Both the position numbers and the translations under genes were made by a program. Shown here one piece after another: positions 1 to 12,640 of a DNA stretch of 64,000 bases (within the stretch, counting starts at the first letter, position 1; every line of letters begins with the position of its first letter). The DNA is from Caenorhabditis remanei. Taxonomy: Eukaryota > Nematoda > Chromadorea > Rhabditida > Rhabditidae. Where the stretch lies: positions 11,284,001 through 11,348,000 of the forward strand of contig NC_071328.1 of the NCBI RefSeq assembly GCF_010183535.1, read 5' to 3'. The notes beneath the pieces were generated by a model that saw only the letters and a program-made list of their open reading frames with translations, searched no databases and was not told the DNA's origin.

Positions 1-29
1 TATCGAGCTGAATAAATGTTTATCTGAAA

Positions 30-2290
30 TCAAATAGACGAATCATTTGGAAGTTTACTATAGCACACCACTCGACACTCGGGATGTTTCTCCATTCGTT
101 TCGGAGGTTCCAGCTCATTCAACAACATTTGAAGCTCAGCTTTTTGAGTGGAATACTGAAAGAAAAGTCAATACCAAAGTGATTGGAAAGCCAAAATTCG
201 GCTGATCAAAATTTACTAGTTGTCCAACGAATCCGTTCTTCAGAGTGTTTTAAATGAACATTCATATTTTTCAAAACTTCAGCTTACTAACTATATTAGC
301 TTAGTATTGCATTTCCAGCCAAAATAGAACCGTCTCTGAAATTACCTGTGGCCCCAATGCATCAATACATCCAAGTATATCAAGATCTTTGTACAATCGA
401 TATTGCCACGGATGCTCTCTGAGCAATTCCGTTGCCGTGACGGCGCCTTTTTCATTCAATCGACCATCGTCGTACTTCAAAAGATCCGGAAGATGGTTAA
501 TAATTCCGAACTCAACGAGTTGAGAACGTTGATATTCATCTGCTGTTGCCAGAAGATTTCCAACAATCCAGAGAGACTCCTGTGAAGAAATAGTTATATG
601 ACATCAAATGTTTTAGTCAAATAATACCTTTCTGAATCGAGGTATGTCAGAATTGATTCCAGACAACAGCCATCCATAGAATCGATCAGAATCTTCCAGA
701 ACTAGAATAATTGGAACCTTTCTTGAATTCAATAAATTTCAAACTTACCGAAATCTACGTGTCTTACCGCACCGGCCACAATATTCGAGTAAATCCAGGC
801 GACTTCACAGTGATGCTCTGGAATTGACATTGCGCGATGCTGAAAAAACTGGATTGCAAACTCAATAATTATTAAGACTTCAGATACCAAAACATATCTA
901 AAATTAATCTTAGTGAGCAAATGATCTGTCTGAGTGTCACTTCCAACAGCAATATTCCCGAGTAGACGGAGAGCCGCCGCGTGAGATTGCTTCTCGTTTT
1001 CATCAAGGAATAGCAGAATAACGTGTTCGACAAGATTTGTTTGGGATTGGAGCATATCGATCTGAAAAATAAACAGTTTTAAACACAAAATATGAAGAGC
1101 TTGTTTTCATAGAAGAGTAACACAGCAAGTTTTGCTTGCCCTAATCGTTTTAGGCTCCAATTTAAGGCCCTTCTATCTCTCTGAACAGCTGAAATTTCAG
1201 AAAGCTATCAACTAGAAAAACGTTTAAAATGTTGTCTTGATTATTGGTAAAGTTTACAGAAATGAAGATCGAGGCTTGCACATCTTAAGAATTTCAAATG
1301 TATTTAACATTTCCTAACTCTCAAAATTTCCAATTTGAAAATACGTTGTGCTAAACTAACCCTCGTCGTATCATGAGTGATATCCACTAAATTCGCCAAA
1401 GTCCACAGAACCATTGGAGCACAATTCATCCTTTCAATCACTTCAGTATCAAGAATCAAATTCGAAAATGTTCGAATGAAAGATCGAGCAACTGGAGCGA
1501 GCATTGTAGCTCTACCTCCGGTTAGAATATTATTGATACACCAAATGAGTTGACGACGTTCGGTATCTTCGAGTTGATGCGAATTTTGTAACATTTTTGA
1601 GAGTATCTGAATCTCAAAAGGTATTTTTAGAACTGAAAGGTGTACTGTACTTTCAAAAGTTTAGGTCTACGACACATCGTTTTACAACTGACACAATCAG
1701 CTGAAATGTTTGCAATCGCCCAGATGGATTGATTGGAAAGACGAGGGTTTGAAGAGCGAATAAGTTGAGTTAGAACCTCGAGAACATTCTGAATACTTGA
1801 AAATAAAGATTGAATCGCCTTTCAGACAAACCGAATTCACGAAGAGATGAGTCACTTCTTTACTGATACAGCACATATTTGTAATGATCCAAACTGCATT
1901 AATCTCTCCGTCGACATCCAGAATCTCACTACGAAGTGCATTCAAAACTCCGTTTTTCTGAAAATTTCAAAGAGACAGAGCTCCAACACTATCTTTAGGA
2001 AAACATACAATTCTGACATAAAACTGATCTCTGATCAAAATATCCGAGCCATCATGGATGCTTGCAAACGCTTTTCGAAAGAAGTAGAGAGCCGTTGACA
2101 CTTGAATTCGACACGAAGATTCTAGCATTGTAACGAATAGATTGATGTTGAATGTATCGGATTCTGGAGGGGTGGCCTAGAAATGGTTTTTCCTATTTTA
2201 TATGAAGACTCTATCTGTCTGTTTATTGGGATGCCCGAACTCCAATATTCTTACCGTTTCATTTTTTTCTTTCTTCGAAGACTTCACCAT
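30..2290 (-). CDS. Divergent importin-alpha-like ARM-repeat protein
   Basis: The multi-exon gene starts [10 protein letters not shown] and ends LPNDSSI at a TGA. Exons read as a chain of armadillo repeats with the spaced Trp/Asn pattern typical of importin-alpha: [38 protein letters not shown] and LWIVGNLL. Importin-alpha proteins carry cargo with classical nuclear localisation signals into the nucleus. The repeats here are irregular, several Trp positions are replaced, and only a very short basic N-terminus stands where the importin-beta-binding domain should be. It is therefore a divergent family member or another ARM protein. Splice sites are ordinary, for example TTTCAG before [12 protein letters not shown]. 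The start lies about 0.28 kb downstream of the stop of the BED/hAT gene on the same strand, a spacing typical of a downstream cistron in a worm operon. The family is inferred from repeat pattern only. Confidence 0.72.
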
Positions 2291-2573
2291 TTTCTCCGAT
2301 AGTCGACAGAGTGAATGAATAAATTTTGGTAGATCAGAATTTCTCATAACAAGTTATGAGTTCACGTACTTTTGAAAGTTCAATAGTTGGGATTTTAAAT
2401 TTTAAAACTGTAAAATTCACAGAACGAGGGTGGTTGGATTTCGAATCAGATTCTTACTGTTTGAAGAACTTTGTTTTGAATTAACGAAACGTATCTTGCT
2501 TTTTATTCATGGATATCTTGAAATTACCAAGTAAATTTTATAATTGAAAGACGACGATTGATAGTTTAAATTG

Positions 2574-5064
2574 TTAAAAATTCTCTTCTTTGACTGCCGA
2601 GAGTTCGTAATTTGTTGGGTCGACAGAGCGGTCCCATGCATTGAAATTGTCGGCAGCGTCTGGCTCTTCATCTGATTCTCCGTCACTTTCTTCGTCTTCA
2701 TTCCATTTTGGATCTGTATCCATTCTTCTGAAAGTATTATTTATAATAGACCGGTAAGACTAATTAAGACAAACTTTATAATTCCGAGTGCAGAATTCAA
2801 CAGAGTTTCATTCAATGATAGGGCGGAATGACGATTGCGTGTGGATGAGGAAACAACTTCTGAGCATTCACTGAAATATAAAAATTGAACTTTTTAAAAT
2901 CTAATTGATTAACCAACCTAAAATATCTTTCGGCTTGAATAGAAGATTGTGGGGCGCTGAGAACATCTTTTGCAAGACGACAAAGCGTTGGAAACCGTGA
3001 TTGATTCATTCTCCAATACTGCAACGGACACGAATCTAATGCAACTCGATAAGTCAAGACTGATGCTTTGTAATTGACGATTTCAGTCTGAAAATATATG
3101 TGTTACTCGATTTATTGGAACTAAATGAATACTTCTATAGATCCTGGAACAGTGGATTGTGTCAGCGACTCGATAAATTTCGAAAAATGTGTGTCCGATG
3201 GTCTTTTACGTTTAGCAGCAGGTTCTGGATTCTGATCATTTGATGCATTAATAAGACGGTAGTTATCTGCTGAAAGAGAATATCAAGGATGCTCTTGCAA
3301 AATGTTTGTCTCACCACAATAACTTTCTACAAGTTTCTCAACGTCTTTCCAGCTTTTTTGCAGCAATACTCCGTCTGTATAAGACAATCTCGGGTCTACA
3401 AATGTTGTGAGAAGTGCAATGTCATTTTCCAGAAAGCGTTGAAACCTAGATAATAATAATAATCAATTTCCGTAGAAGAGTGATAATGACTTACTGATGA
3501 ACGGTTTCTTCAGTGAGGACCTTAACAACTGGATGATTGTGTCTCTGATTGTTGAGGAAGTCGGAAAGACTTGCGAAATGGATCAGAACCTCTGAGCAGA
3601 ATGTTTTGTCTGATTCGACCTGAAAACTTCAAGTTAGAGAACTATTCATCAGAAGAAACTTATCACCTGATTGATGGCTTCAAGATAAGGAGTTGCACAT
3701 TGAACAAAGATTTCTAGATTCTCCTTTTCTTGTTCGGATAATATGAACTCCTGGCCACGGGTCAACGATTTGATGCTCTCGTACTGAAAATATCATTGAT
3801 ATTTCGAAGTGACTTAAAAAAAACATTATTTACATGAGTAAGAAAAGCTCGAGCGAAAGAAATGCATCTGCCTGGTCTGTCGGTACGGAACGGAAGTGGG
3901 AGTCTACTTTCAATTCTGAGTGATGATGAGCTTCTGAAAGAAATTATGTTAATTTCAGAACATTGATTACCCTACTTACTCTCTGAATCGTGTTCTTTCG
4001 GATTTCGATCTTGATAAGTGCGAAACTAAGCCGTTGACTTTATTCATCACTTCAACAAGCAACGGGATTTCAGAAGCAGCGTTCACAATATGTGATAAAG
4101 CTTCAGCTGCACAAAGAACTCTGAATTATTTTTGTTCTATTTATAATGTGTTCAACGGTCTCTTACTGATGGTAGACATTCGTGTTCAAAAATCCCTGCA
4201 AATTTGATCTTTCATCAGTGATTGTTCCCATAATTTTCGAAAAATCAAGATTATATTCAATCAGCAGCCCGGCTGCTAATTCTTCAATGTTTTCCGATGT
4301 GACCTTTCCAGCAATGTTTCGTATACCGAGTAACTGAAAATTCGTATAGATATTGATTTGTTTTCTTCAAAATTAAACTCACAACTTTTCTCTTATTATA
4401 CTGATCATCAGTATAGTATAGGAAGACAACATATATTGAGAAGTTTTCATATTTGTCTTCCCAACTGTCAAACGAGATGAAAAATTTCTGAAAAAAAAAA
4501 CAAAATTTACACTATTACATCTTCTCGCAAAACTACGAACATCCACTGCACTCAACTGTTCCATCGTGTTTGTTATATATGATGTGGCATGCTTTGAAAT
4601 AACTTTTCTGGCAGCATCTGGAGTTGGTAAGGTGAAATTGGGATCCAGAATACGACAGAATTTTCGAAACCATGAGTTCTTCAGTAATTGAAAAGAGGCG
4701 CCAGAAGTGCATATTGCCCTGCAATTCATGTAATGAGCCCTGAATATTATTCCCAGAATTTCTCACATAATCAGATTCTCGGTGGCTTCTTCATAATTAA
4801 CGGCCGGATTTCCACGCGAAGCACGAACTCGTAGTTGCTTCTGAAAACATTTTCTAAAATTTCAGATGTTATAATCTTTGGACTAACGTTTTCATTCTGC
4901 AACTCCCTCAATTCATTTTCATGAGTTGACCTTATATGTGATATCATCCCCGATGTTGAGTGGAAGTATTTCAGTTCTTTATTGCATAATTGACATCTTA
5001 CTTTCTCATCATCAACCTTTAGAAAAAACGACCACGCGACTGACGTTAATTCGTTTTTGGACAT
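2574..5064 (-). CDS. BED zinc finger / hAT transposase-derived protein
   Basis: The N-terminus is a BED-type zinc finger (WSFFLKV, then CQLC, then HIRSTH), a DNA-binding module shared by hAT transposases and chromatin proteins. The C-terminal part has the hAT dimerisation block: YWRMNQSRFPTLCRLAKDVL followed by SSIQAERYFS and, across an intron, a helix running NETLLNSALGIIK. A last exon adds a very acidic tail (NEDEESDGESDEEPD) before the stop. The gene has more than ten small introns and no terminal inverted repeats that I can see. It reads as a domesticated transposase-derived regulator rather than a live element. The stop is about 0.28 kb upstream of the importin-like gene on the same strand, so the two may be co-transcribed. 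I did not establish whether catalytic DDE residues survive. Exact exon boundaries in the middle are approximate. Confidence 0.75.
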
Positions 5065-5927
5065 TTTGAACGGTACAAATTATAGTTATTTGTCTGAAAA
5101 GTAAATATTTTCAATTTCGGAGGTGATTAATATTAAAGGAAGTGAATAAAACTGCTTTTAAACGGTTTGAAAGAAAACAACAGCGAGAACAAAGACCGAA
5201 AATTAGTAGCTTTCCGGTATTGTCCTCGGGGACTACACGGTTTGTGTTGTGAAAAACAATGTCAGCGGCCCTCGTCGACTGTAAAGCCGACTTTCATCGG
5301 CTAGGTCCTTCAATTAAAAGTCGATAGTCGACTTGGCCGCATGCAAACATGTCGACACGTCACTATAGACACTTCGACAACGAAAGATTAAAAAAAGAGA
5401 GAGGAAGGAGAGTGAGACGAAGAGGAGAGAACAATGACATCAAACCACTAAATGTGAATTGGTATTTAGATAGTGATTTGAACTTCTCTGAAAAGAAGGT
5501 TGAACATGGATTGGGTAGAAAAAATAAAGAAAAGAGAGAAAGAGTAATTGATAAGATTATAGTTGCCTGTTTTCTCTGAAAAATTTCCAAGAAATTTGTA
5601 AAACCAAGTTCATACGATTTATTATCGATTCTAAATATCCTCGTATATACTGAAATACTTATACTGAAACAGTACTCATGCTTCATTCAGACACCTGAAA
5701 GATATGCAGAAATCATCCCAGCAGTCAACTATACCGTATCCCCGCAGTACTGTCCAAGAATCGATTTCGGAAGGTGTCTGCGCTGTCCATCTTACGCTCA
5801 CCCTTGATGAGCACCCGGGTCATTCAGTCACGCAGTCTACCTTTATTGAGTGTTCTTTTTTATTGTTCAGTCATTATTTCTCAGTTTGAATTTTCACAAT
5901 TATTGGTGTTATTTTCAGATCAGAGCC
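5065..5927. promoter_or_regulatory. Divergent intergenic region
   Basis: This 0.86 kb stretch lies between the minus-strand BED/hAT gene and the plus-strand coiled-coil gene, so it must carry both promoters. Around 5260-5345 there is a cluster of related GTCGACT/AGTCGAC words in both orientations. The rest contains only short, unconvincing open frames. A splice-acceptor-like TTTTCAG ends at 5919, just before the coiled-coil start, and would suit spliced-leader addition. Confidence 0.5.
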
Positions 5928-6467
5928 ATGTCAGTCACCGTTACGACTTTCAAGTGTGAGGAACTGGAACCTGATTATCAGAGCACGATGATAGACTACA
6001 TGCACGAAACTATCGATTCACTCAAGAAGAATAACAAAGAGCTGGAAGATAAAAACCAAGAATTGCAGAATCATCTGCATAGTTTGTCGAACAGAAATGT
6101 AGAAGAGATAATTGAAGAGAACAAAATGCTCTTGGAGAAAAACAAAGAATTGAGTGAGAAGTGGAAGAATGTTCTTCTTTTGAGAGCTCAGCAGAAAAGA
6201 TACAGTCAATTGATTTTCAAAAATGAGCATTTGGAAAAGAGTATCGAATTCTTGAATCTCAAATCGAAAAGCGATGAAAAATTCAAGGATGAATGTTTGA
6301 ATAAGATCATTGGAGTAGAAGAGGAAAAGAAAGAACTTGAAAAGAAACATCAGGAAGAGGTTAGCTGGTTGAAGGAAGAAATCAAAATCTGGAAGAGCGA
6401 CTTGTCGAATGAAGAGAAACAAAAGTTGATTGCAGAACTTTTTGGAAACAAGGGCAGTGTCGTTTAA
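5928..6467 (+). CDS. Small coiled-coil protein, function unknown
   Basis: A single exon encodes 179 residues beginning MSVTVTTFKCEELEPDYQS. From about residue 20 to 165 it is almost continuous charged heptad sequence rich in Lys, Glu, Leu and Asn, predicted to form one long coiled coil. The start is chosen because a TTTTCAG acceptor lies nine bases upstream, as expected for trans-splicing, and because the residues before it do not look coding. No catalytic domain, signal peptide or membrane segment is visible. I do not recognise the family. It could be a structural partner of the cytoskeleton or of centrosomal proteins, but nothing beyond the coiled coil supports that. Confidence 0.7.
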   Translation: MSVTVTTFKCEELEPDYQSTMIDYMHETIDSLKKNNKELEDKNQELQNHLHSLSNRNVEEIIEENKMLLEKNKELSEKWKNVLLLRAQQKRYSQLIFKNEHLEKSIEFLNLKSKSDEKFKDECLNKIIGVEEEKKELEKKHQEEVSWLKEEIKIWKSDLSNEEKQKLIAELFGNKGSVV

Positions 6468-6609
6468 ATTTTTTGTTTCTTGTTTTTCGATCTCTCCAGC
6501 TTTTTTCGGTTTTCTTGTTTTGTAATATTGAAGTGGAGAATAAATTATTATTCAAAAGTCAGATCAATTTGAGAGAGAACACATGATAAAATTATTGAAA
6601 CAGGAAAAA

Positions 6610-7751
6610 TCACACAGTACTGTGACCAAAAGTTTTTACAAGCGTTGACTCTCTGCCGTCCATACCATCTGATGCAGTGTAAGCAAGAAGAAGAGAAGTC
6701 GGATGCCAGGCAACTGAATACGTTTCACCGGTATGCTTGATCTCGTAACATCTAGATCCATCTGGAACATAGGCGATATCGATCGAGTGATCTTCGGATC
6801 CAGAAGCAAGAAGTTGCCCATTGCATGAGAAGGAAACTGTTCGTATACCGTAGTCATGTCTGAAAATAATAAATATTTATGCATTAAAACAATATAATAA
6901 TGTGCTAACCTTGGAATAACCTTCTCACAGATCAGTTCATCAAGATCCCAGAGTGAACAAGATGCATCAGATGCTCCGACTGCCAGTTTCTGTCCGTCTT
7001 TTGAAATTGAAAGAGCCAAGCAATCGACTTGATGAGAATGAGCTTGAATTGTGGTGACTGGTTCGAGAGCACCGCCAGTGAACTTCAAAATCTCCACTTT
7101 TCCCCCTGATTCAGCGACAAAAACATGGTTGGATAAAGGATGGAATGTGAGTTCGTGGGAGAATGTTTTCATGTCGTGTGTCTGAAAATAGGTATGTATA
7201 AGACATTGTATTAATATGCTCACTTACGTTAACTACTTGATAGCTTCTGATATCGACTGTATTGACCCGATTATCTTTGTCCAGAAATATGAAGTATTGA
7301 TCACAAGGCGACCAAGAGATAAAGAAGTTTCCGACTTTGTTCGAAATCCGATGTGTTGGTTTACTCTGTCTGATATCCCAAACACAGATATTACGATCAG
7401 CACTTGCCGATGCAAACATGTTTGGTTGTTTTTCACTGCATGCTACCTGAAATTTTATTTCTACAAAAACATGTTTCAAAAATTCATGTTTCTTACCTGC
7501 TCAACAGAAGATGTATGACTAGATCCGACCCATGAGAACCTCAATCGTCCTCCGTCTACGTTCGCTACACTGACTTTTTTGTCGAACGCTCCACACACAA
7601 GTTTTGTTCCGTCACAGTTGAATGCTACCGATTGACATTGTTGAACTTTCATATCAGTGGTCCGAACTCTTTTGTATTTCTCGAAATATGAAATGGCATC
7701 TGCTTGAGTGAGAAGACGAGCACATCGACGTTCTCTTGAGGATATAGTCAT
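6610..7751 (-). CDS. thoc-3: THO complex subunit 3 (Tex1-like WD40 protein)
   Basis: Four exons encode a WD40 beta-propeller of about 330 residues starting MTISSRERRCARLL. WD-type repeats are clear: SVAFNCDGTKLVCGAFDKKVSV, then FASASADRNICVWDIR, LAVGASDASCSLWDLD and LLASGSEDHSIDIAYV. THOC3/Tex1 is a subunit of the THO/TREX complex that couples transcription to mRNA packaging and export. Assignment rests on length, the degenerate first and last blades, and its place beside spd-2, mdt-31 and snpc-4, the same neighbours I recall for thoc-3 in C. elegans. The start is about 0.2 kb below the stop of the small helical-repeat gene on the same strand, fitting a downstream operon position. The last exon ends VKTFGHSTV. 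Introns lie near 6860-6908, 7183-7226 and 7448-7496. Confidence 0.8.
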
Positions 7752-7951
7752 CTTAAGAATCAGATAAAAGTTGAAAAAAAACATAAGATTGTTAAAAGTA
7801 TGTAGTGAAGGAACATATGAATCCTGCTGAAATATTTAAAGTAAAGAACACATGATCTGAAGAATAAAACGTTTATTGCAATGAACAGTGAACCCGTAAC
7901 ATAATAAGAAAATGAGAAACCTGAGCCAAAATGTTATAATTGAATCATAAA

Positions 7952-8614
7952 TTATTGTGACGCTTTAGTATATGCTCTGGAGAGATACATTTCAATATCT
8001 GTGGAAGGTGCTGGTAGTTTGTTGTAAGCAGCTGCTCCGCACTTTATCAGGTTGTTGGCTTCCTCTGAAAAAAATCAATTTCAATATATCGAGAAATATA
8101 ATTATATACCCGGACAAACGTCTACAAATTGTGGAAGGAGAGAAAGAGCATACTGCGCCACTTGATAATTTGAATTACAAAGAGCCATACGATAGGCGTC
8201 CAGCATCATTCGACGGGGCTGAAATATAGTAATTTGTTAAAGGAAAAACTTACAATTAGATGAAAACCTACGCTCTGTGGAAATGAGAGAATTGTGATAC
8301 ATGCTGCAAATGCTGATTTCCGAATAGGTGCCGATTTGTGTGTTAAAAGCCGAGAAACAAATTTTGGAGCTTTTGAACATCGTTCCGGATTATTTCTTTC
8401 CACTTTTTGAATTAAATCGAGAAGCTCCCGATCATGATAAGCTTGAGATAGCTCATAGTCGGAGATCAACTTTGAAAGAGGGTCACTGAAAATATTAATT
8501 GATTAATTAGAGTAATATTCAAATTTGTAAAATTTACTTTACTGCTTGTTGGTCCACGGGAAGAAATCTCGGGTGACTATTAGCACGACCTAATCTTTCA
8601 TCGATATCCGTCAT
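7952..8614 (-). CDS. Small helical-repeat (HEAT-like) protein
   Basis: Four exons encode about 175 residues beginning MTDIDERLGRANSHPRF and ending MYLSRAYTKASQ. The sequence is all-helical in character with repeated amphipathic blocks (APKFVSRLLTHKSAPIRKSA, then MMLDAYRMALCNSNYQVAQY, then ALSLLPQFVDVCP), as in HEAT-like solenoids. It could be a short relative of a large HEAT protein such as an Integrator subunit, but I cannot confirm that. It is transcribed divergently from spd-2 and is the likely first gene of an operon with thoc-3, whose start is about 0.2 kb downstream. There are no membrane or catalytic motifs. The final exon starts near 8064 after a CAG acceptor. Confidence 0.65.
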
Positions 8615-8861
8615 TTTTAGTGAGTATTTAAACTTTTATCAACGAATAGATAAGTTTTATTGTGATAAAAAAAAGGAAAAAAGGAAAGTTCCGCTCGGAG
8701 TACGGTGAAAAATAGTCTGCAGTTGCGCGTAACAGTGTTCGCAGAGTTCACTGAAATTTTTTCAGGAATTAGCGCGGACTTCAAATAAATCATCCACTTT
8801 TCATCAAACTTGCTGAAAACAATCATTTTCAGATACTAAATATTACTAATTTTCAATAAAA
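8615..8861. promoter_or_regulatory. Divergent promoter of spd-2 and the helical-repeat/thoc-3 pair
   Basis: Only 247 bases separate two divergently transcribed start codons, so both promoters must be contained here. The region includes a long poly-purine tract near 8667-8690. A TTTTCAG just before position 8832 could be the trans-splice acceptor of spd-2. Confidence 0.5.
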
Positions 8862-11762
8862 ATGGACGAAGAAGTTCCGATGGATCTGGTGGATGACCAG
8901 TTTGATGATGTCTCCATCGAAGATGCACCCCTCGAAGATGTTGAATCTTTCTGTATTTGTTCTGAGAAATTACTTTGAATTTACATATTTTTACAGATAA
9001 TCCGGATGGCTATGTTGATTGCGAAGAAGATGATGTTGTACCAACTAATGAACATTTTCGTGCTGAAAATCGATATAAACCAAGTCTTCGCACACCAAGA
9101 GAGTTGCCAACAATTCGGGAGGAAAACCGAGAAGATATTCGGTCGAATACAAGTTCTCGAGTTACTACTCGTCCTCCAAGTGTGTTGAGTGACAAGTCAA
9201 ATGATTTGTCGAGTCAATTCGGATTTCAGAGTGGAGGTAATATATCACTTTTTGTTCAGAAGGTGCGAGAAAGATGTCACACTGTTCAAAAAATTATGCT
9301 AACAGCCTTCACATAAATTCGGATGCATTTTTTTCAGGTAATGCTATCGATCAATACACTGATAAGTTTTTCGCTGATGATAACCGAGCAGAGCGGCTAT
9401 TTCCTGAAAGTGAGCTGATTAATAAGTTTGCATCACCAGCCAGAGATAAGCAAAACTCGTGGGAACCATCCGTTTGCCACTATGAAAAGCAGCCGACTCC
9501 TGAAGTGCAGAATAATTCTCCAGGGCTTATTTTTGCCAATTTGAGTTCAAAAAAAGATCCATTCGCTCAACGAAAGCAGGACGTAAGTCGAGTTGGAAAG
9601 GCTTCTGCCGAAAAAGTGAACGATGAAAACGAACCTACGAGTAGGAGGATTTCCCCTGAAAGAAATATCTTCACAACATCTCCGATGAATTCGACAAAGT
9701 TTCTCGAAGAAAAGACAAGTACACCCAAAAGACGTATGACATCGGTTCATGTTTTAAATCAATAAACAGTTTTTGCAGCCGGTGGAAATCGTATCGGTCA
9801 ACGTGGTTTGCCATCTCTTGAGTTTTCAACGATCTATGAATATAGTCCACAACGCGCTTCCGGTACTCCAAGAAATTATCAAACCCGGCACCCAACAAAT
9901 CCTATCACCCCGAACACAGCGACAACATCCGACACCCTACTTTCCTATAGGACGATCAATGATTCAATTGTAGCGAAAGTTCTTAGTGGAGAGAATACTG
10001 ATAAGAATCTGCTCGATGCTCTTGAGGAAATTCGAAAGAAACGACAGAATCAACCTTCTAAACCGAATTTCGTGTTGTAAGTTTATGAATATTTTGATTC
10101 CTTTCTCATAAAACTGTAACTTAAGATCCACGAAAGGAGCCAAGCCGCAATTTTCTCAACAAAAAACATCAACAACTCAAAGTTCTGTATCAAATAAGCA
10201 GTCAACTTCCAATTCTTCATTTAACGGTACATCAGCTTCCCAGAGCGTTTCGAACTATCGTAAATCTCAAGAATCCCAGCGCAATGGTGCCACTACGGCC
10301 GAACTGAACAACTCTAACACAACTAATTTCACGAGTAACTCGAGTAGACTGTCGACGGCAAAAAACGATCGTTCTTCTCGTCAGCGAGGTGGATTCTCAG
10401 ATTCGTCTGTGAGCACTGTCGTCCCAATTAGCAACTCGACAACCACTATTCAAAATAGTCGGGGTGGACGCGATTCAGTGAGCTCAGTTCGAACTATATC
10501 ACGTGCTTCTTCGACTATGACAGTTGGTGGAAGTTACGCCCAAACATCTTCTGGAACAATGAAACCATTGAAAATCCACGCGACGAGAATAGCTTTTGGT
10601 GTCGTTCCACAGAATGAGACATTGACAATCGAGATTGAAATTGAGAATATATCTGAACGGCCATGTCAAGTTCGTTCGACTATTGACAGCGCAAAATCAG
10701 AAGTACAGATTCTCGATAACAAAATGGCTATGATAGATCCGAAGAAAAGTACGAAACTTCGTGTTGCATTTACTCCAACTTTGATTGGCCGTTATAACAT
10801 GTTTCTTAAAGTTGAAGTCCCCGCACAAAATTTCACTCAAAGTGTAAGAAATTCTTAGAAAACAGTTTCATTATTCAAGTTTTTCAGATCCCAATATGGG
10901 GTTATGGCGGATTCGCGAAAATTACACCATTCTCTGAAACAGATCTTCGACCAACTGATAATGCATCTGAGTTCGTGATGAAGGCGTCAAATATGAAACG
11001 TATAACGTTCAAGTTGAATAACAGTGGAAATCGGTTAGAAATACTTTTCAAAAAATCTATTCATCAAACAGTTTTTTTTCAGGACAGGTTTCGCGCTAAT
11101 GACAGTTTACGATTCAGCGATGAGACCAGTTCCAAACGACTTTGTTAACTTTTATCCAGCCCGAGGAGTTGTCGTTCATAGACAGTGTGACAAACGTGTT
11201 GAGGTTCGAATTGATACTTCATATCTTGGTCATTATGACGAATTATCAAATCATCGAACGTCTTCTGCAATGTCTACTGCTTCGACTTCTTCAATGGCAT
11301 CATGTCGAAAACGAGCAATTCCTGGTACTGATTTCGTTGTACAAGTTGCTTGGGGAGAGGAGACTATTAGAGAAAGGCTACGATTGTGAGTTTCCTACAA
11401 ACATATTGGATCATCATAGGAAGTGTATGTATTCCAGGTTGGAAATCAGAACAGGGCGCCATCAGATAATCGATGGCCAAGACTTTACATCACATCAGTT
11501 CGCTGATGAAAAGGCCGCCGTACATCCAGCTGGATGTCCGACTATTATTGACGAGGATGCTGATCTATTTGCATCTTCCTACAACACATTTTTCATCAAC
11601 ATATTCCCGTCGCCATCGGGTCTCAAAGCTTTCCAAGCCGCTTCAGTACATTTACCAAAGGCTACCAATAGTGATGTAACTGTTCTTGAAACATCCGCTT
11701 TCCGACAGAACACTTTTGTCAGCGACGCCACAATGATGTCGAGACAAACAAAACGAATGTAG
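8862..11762 (+). CDS. spd-2: SPD-2, centrosome/pericentriolar scaffold protein (Cep192 family)
   Basis: The gene has about eight exons, with an acidic N-terminus (MDEEVPMDLVDDQFDD), a long Ser/Thr/Asn-rich disordered middle, and a C-terminal region from about 10560 on that has the immunoglobulin-like ASH/SPD-2 character (ATRIAFGVVPQNETLTIEI; KSTKLRVAFTPTLIGRYNMF). SPD-2 recruits pericentriolar material and is needed for centriole duplication. Introns have normal GT-AG ends. One is only about 43 bases long, ending at the TTGCAG before 9779. The last exon ends SDATMMSRQTKRM. Identity is based on my recognition of the N-terminal sequence and the ASH domain, plus the neighbourhood (snpc-4, mdt-31, thoc-3) known for C. 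elegans spd-2. The middle exons are low complexity, so a frameshift there would be hard to see. Confidence 0.85.
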
Positions 11763-11978
11763 ACACCATACTTGTATATGCACCAATTGAAACTTTTACA
11801 TTACTTTCCGGCCTGTCAAAAATTACCTCGTATTTTTCGTTCCCTGTTTAGTGTGATCTACTAGCAACAGTTTTCATATCATTTGGATAGCTCCATTGTC
11901 TGTAAAATGTATACTAAAATGAAGTTCAGGTTTTGATTATATAAGTACAGTTTTATGTAATACGTAACATTAATCAAG

Positions 11979-12640
11979 TTAGCTTGTTGATTCAGCCGCA
12001 TCTGCCATTTCTGCGTCTGGTTGGGTTTCTTCAGTTGCTTCTTTCTCTTCAGTTCCTTCTGTCACTTTCGTATTTTTTGCTTCTTCCTCTTCATCTGTAT
12101 CTTCTTCGGTATCCTTTTCTTCCGACGGTTGCTCAACTTCCTCTTCTGAATCAACCAATTCTTGACCTTCTTCCTCTGGCATCATACATAAACGATGTCG
12201 TTTGCGAAGATAGAACTGCCACTGTAGAACAACTTGATCCTCGACAAATTTCGCACTTGGTCCTGAAAGAAAGGTACTACAGAACGTAATTTGATAGAAA
12301 TCATTACCATACGCCATGGCATCACGGAACTGTTGGCTTTGTAATGCTTCGAGCATGTGAAGACATTGAGGGAATTTCAAACATCTGGCATATTCGGGCT
12401 TTTTCCAGTAAAGCAGATATTTGAGATAGTTGACGAAGTACTCTTCTTTGAAATAACCACGTTGTGCGAGGACTGAAATAGAAAGATTGAAAGTGAATCG
12501 CAGAACTGTTTTTTTTATTGTTATATTTACTTCTAATAAAGATATATTAACTCACAGTTGAGATAGTTTGGGTTGCCAAGCGCCTGAACAAACTCGCATT
12601 CCACTTCGAATCGCGTTTTCTCGCTTTCAGTCGTTTCCAT
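11979..12640 (-). CDS. mdt-31: Mediator complex subunit 31 (Soh1 family)
   Basis: Three exons encode the conserved MED31 core: RFEVECEFVQALGNPNYLNY, then VLAQRGYFKEEYFVNYLKYL, LYWKKPEYARCLKFPQCLHM, and finally EDQVVLQWQFYLRKR. MED31 is a middle-module subunit of Mediator, which bridges activators and RNA polymerase II. After the core there is a long acidic tail rich in Glu, Asp and Thr (about 75 residues) absent from yeast Soh1 but common in nematodes. The start is ambiguous: an in-frame ATG two codons earlier (12646) is also possible, and the reading frame stays open above it. The gene lies about 0.31 kb downstream of snpc-4 on the same strand, consistent with an operon. Confidence 0.88.

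Noticed and set aside
5349..5686. Overlapping open frames of about 76 and 107 codons on both strands
   Set aside because: They are purine/pyrimidine-rich low complexity in a promoter region; neither has codon or homology support.
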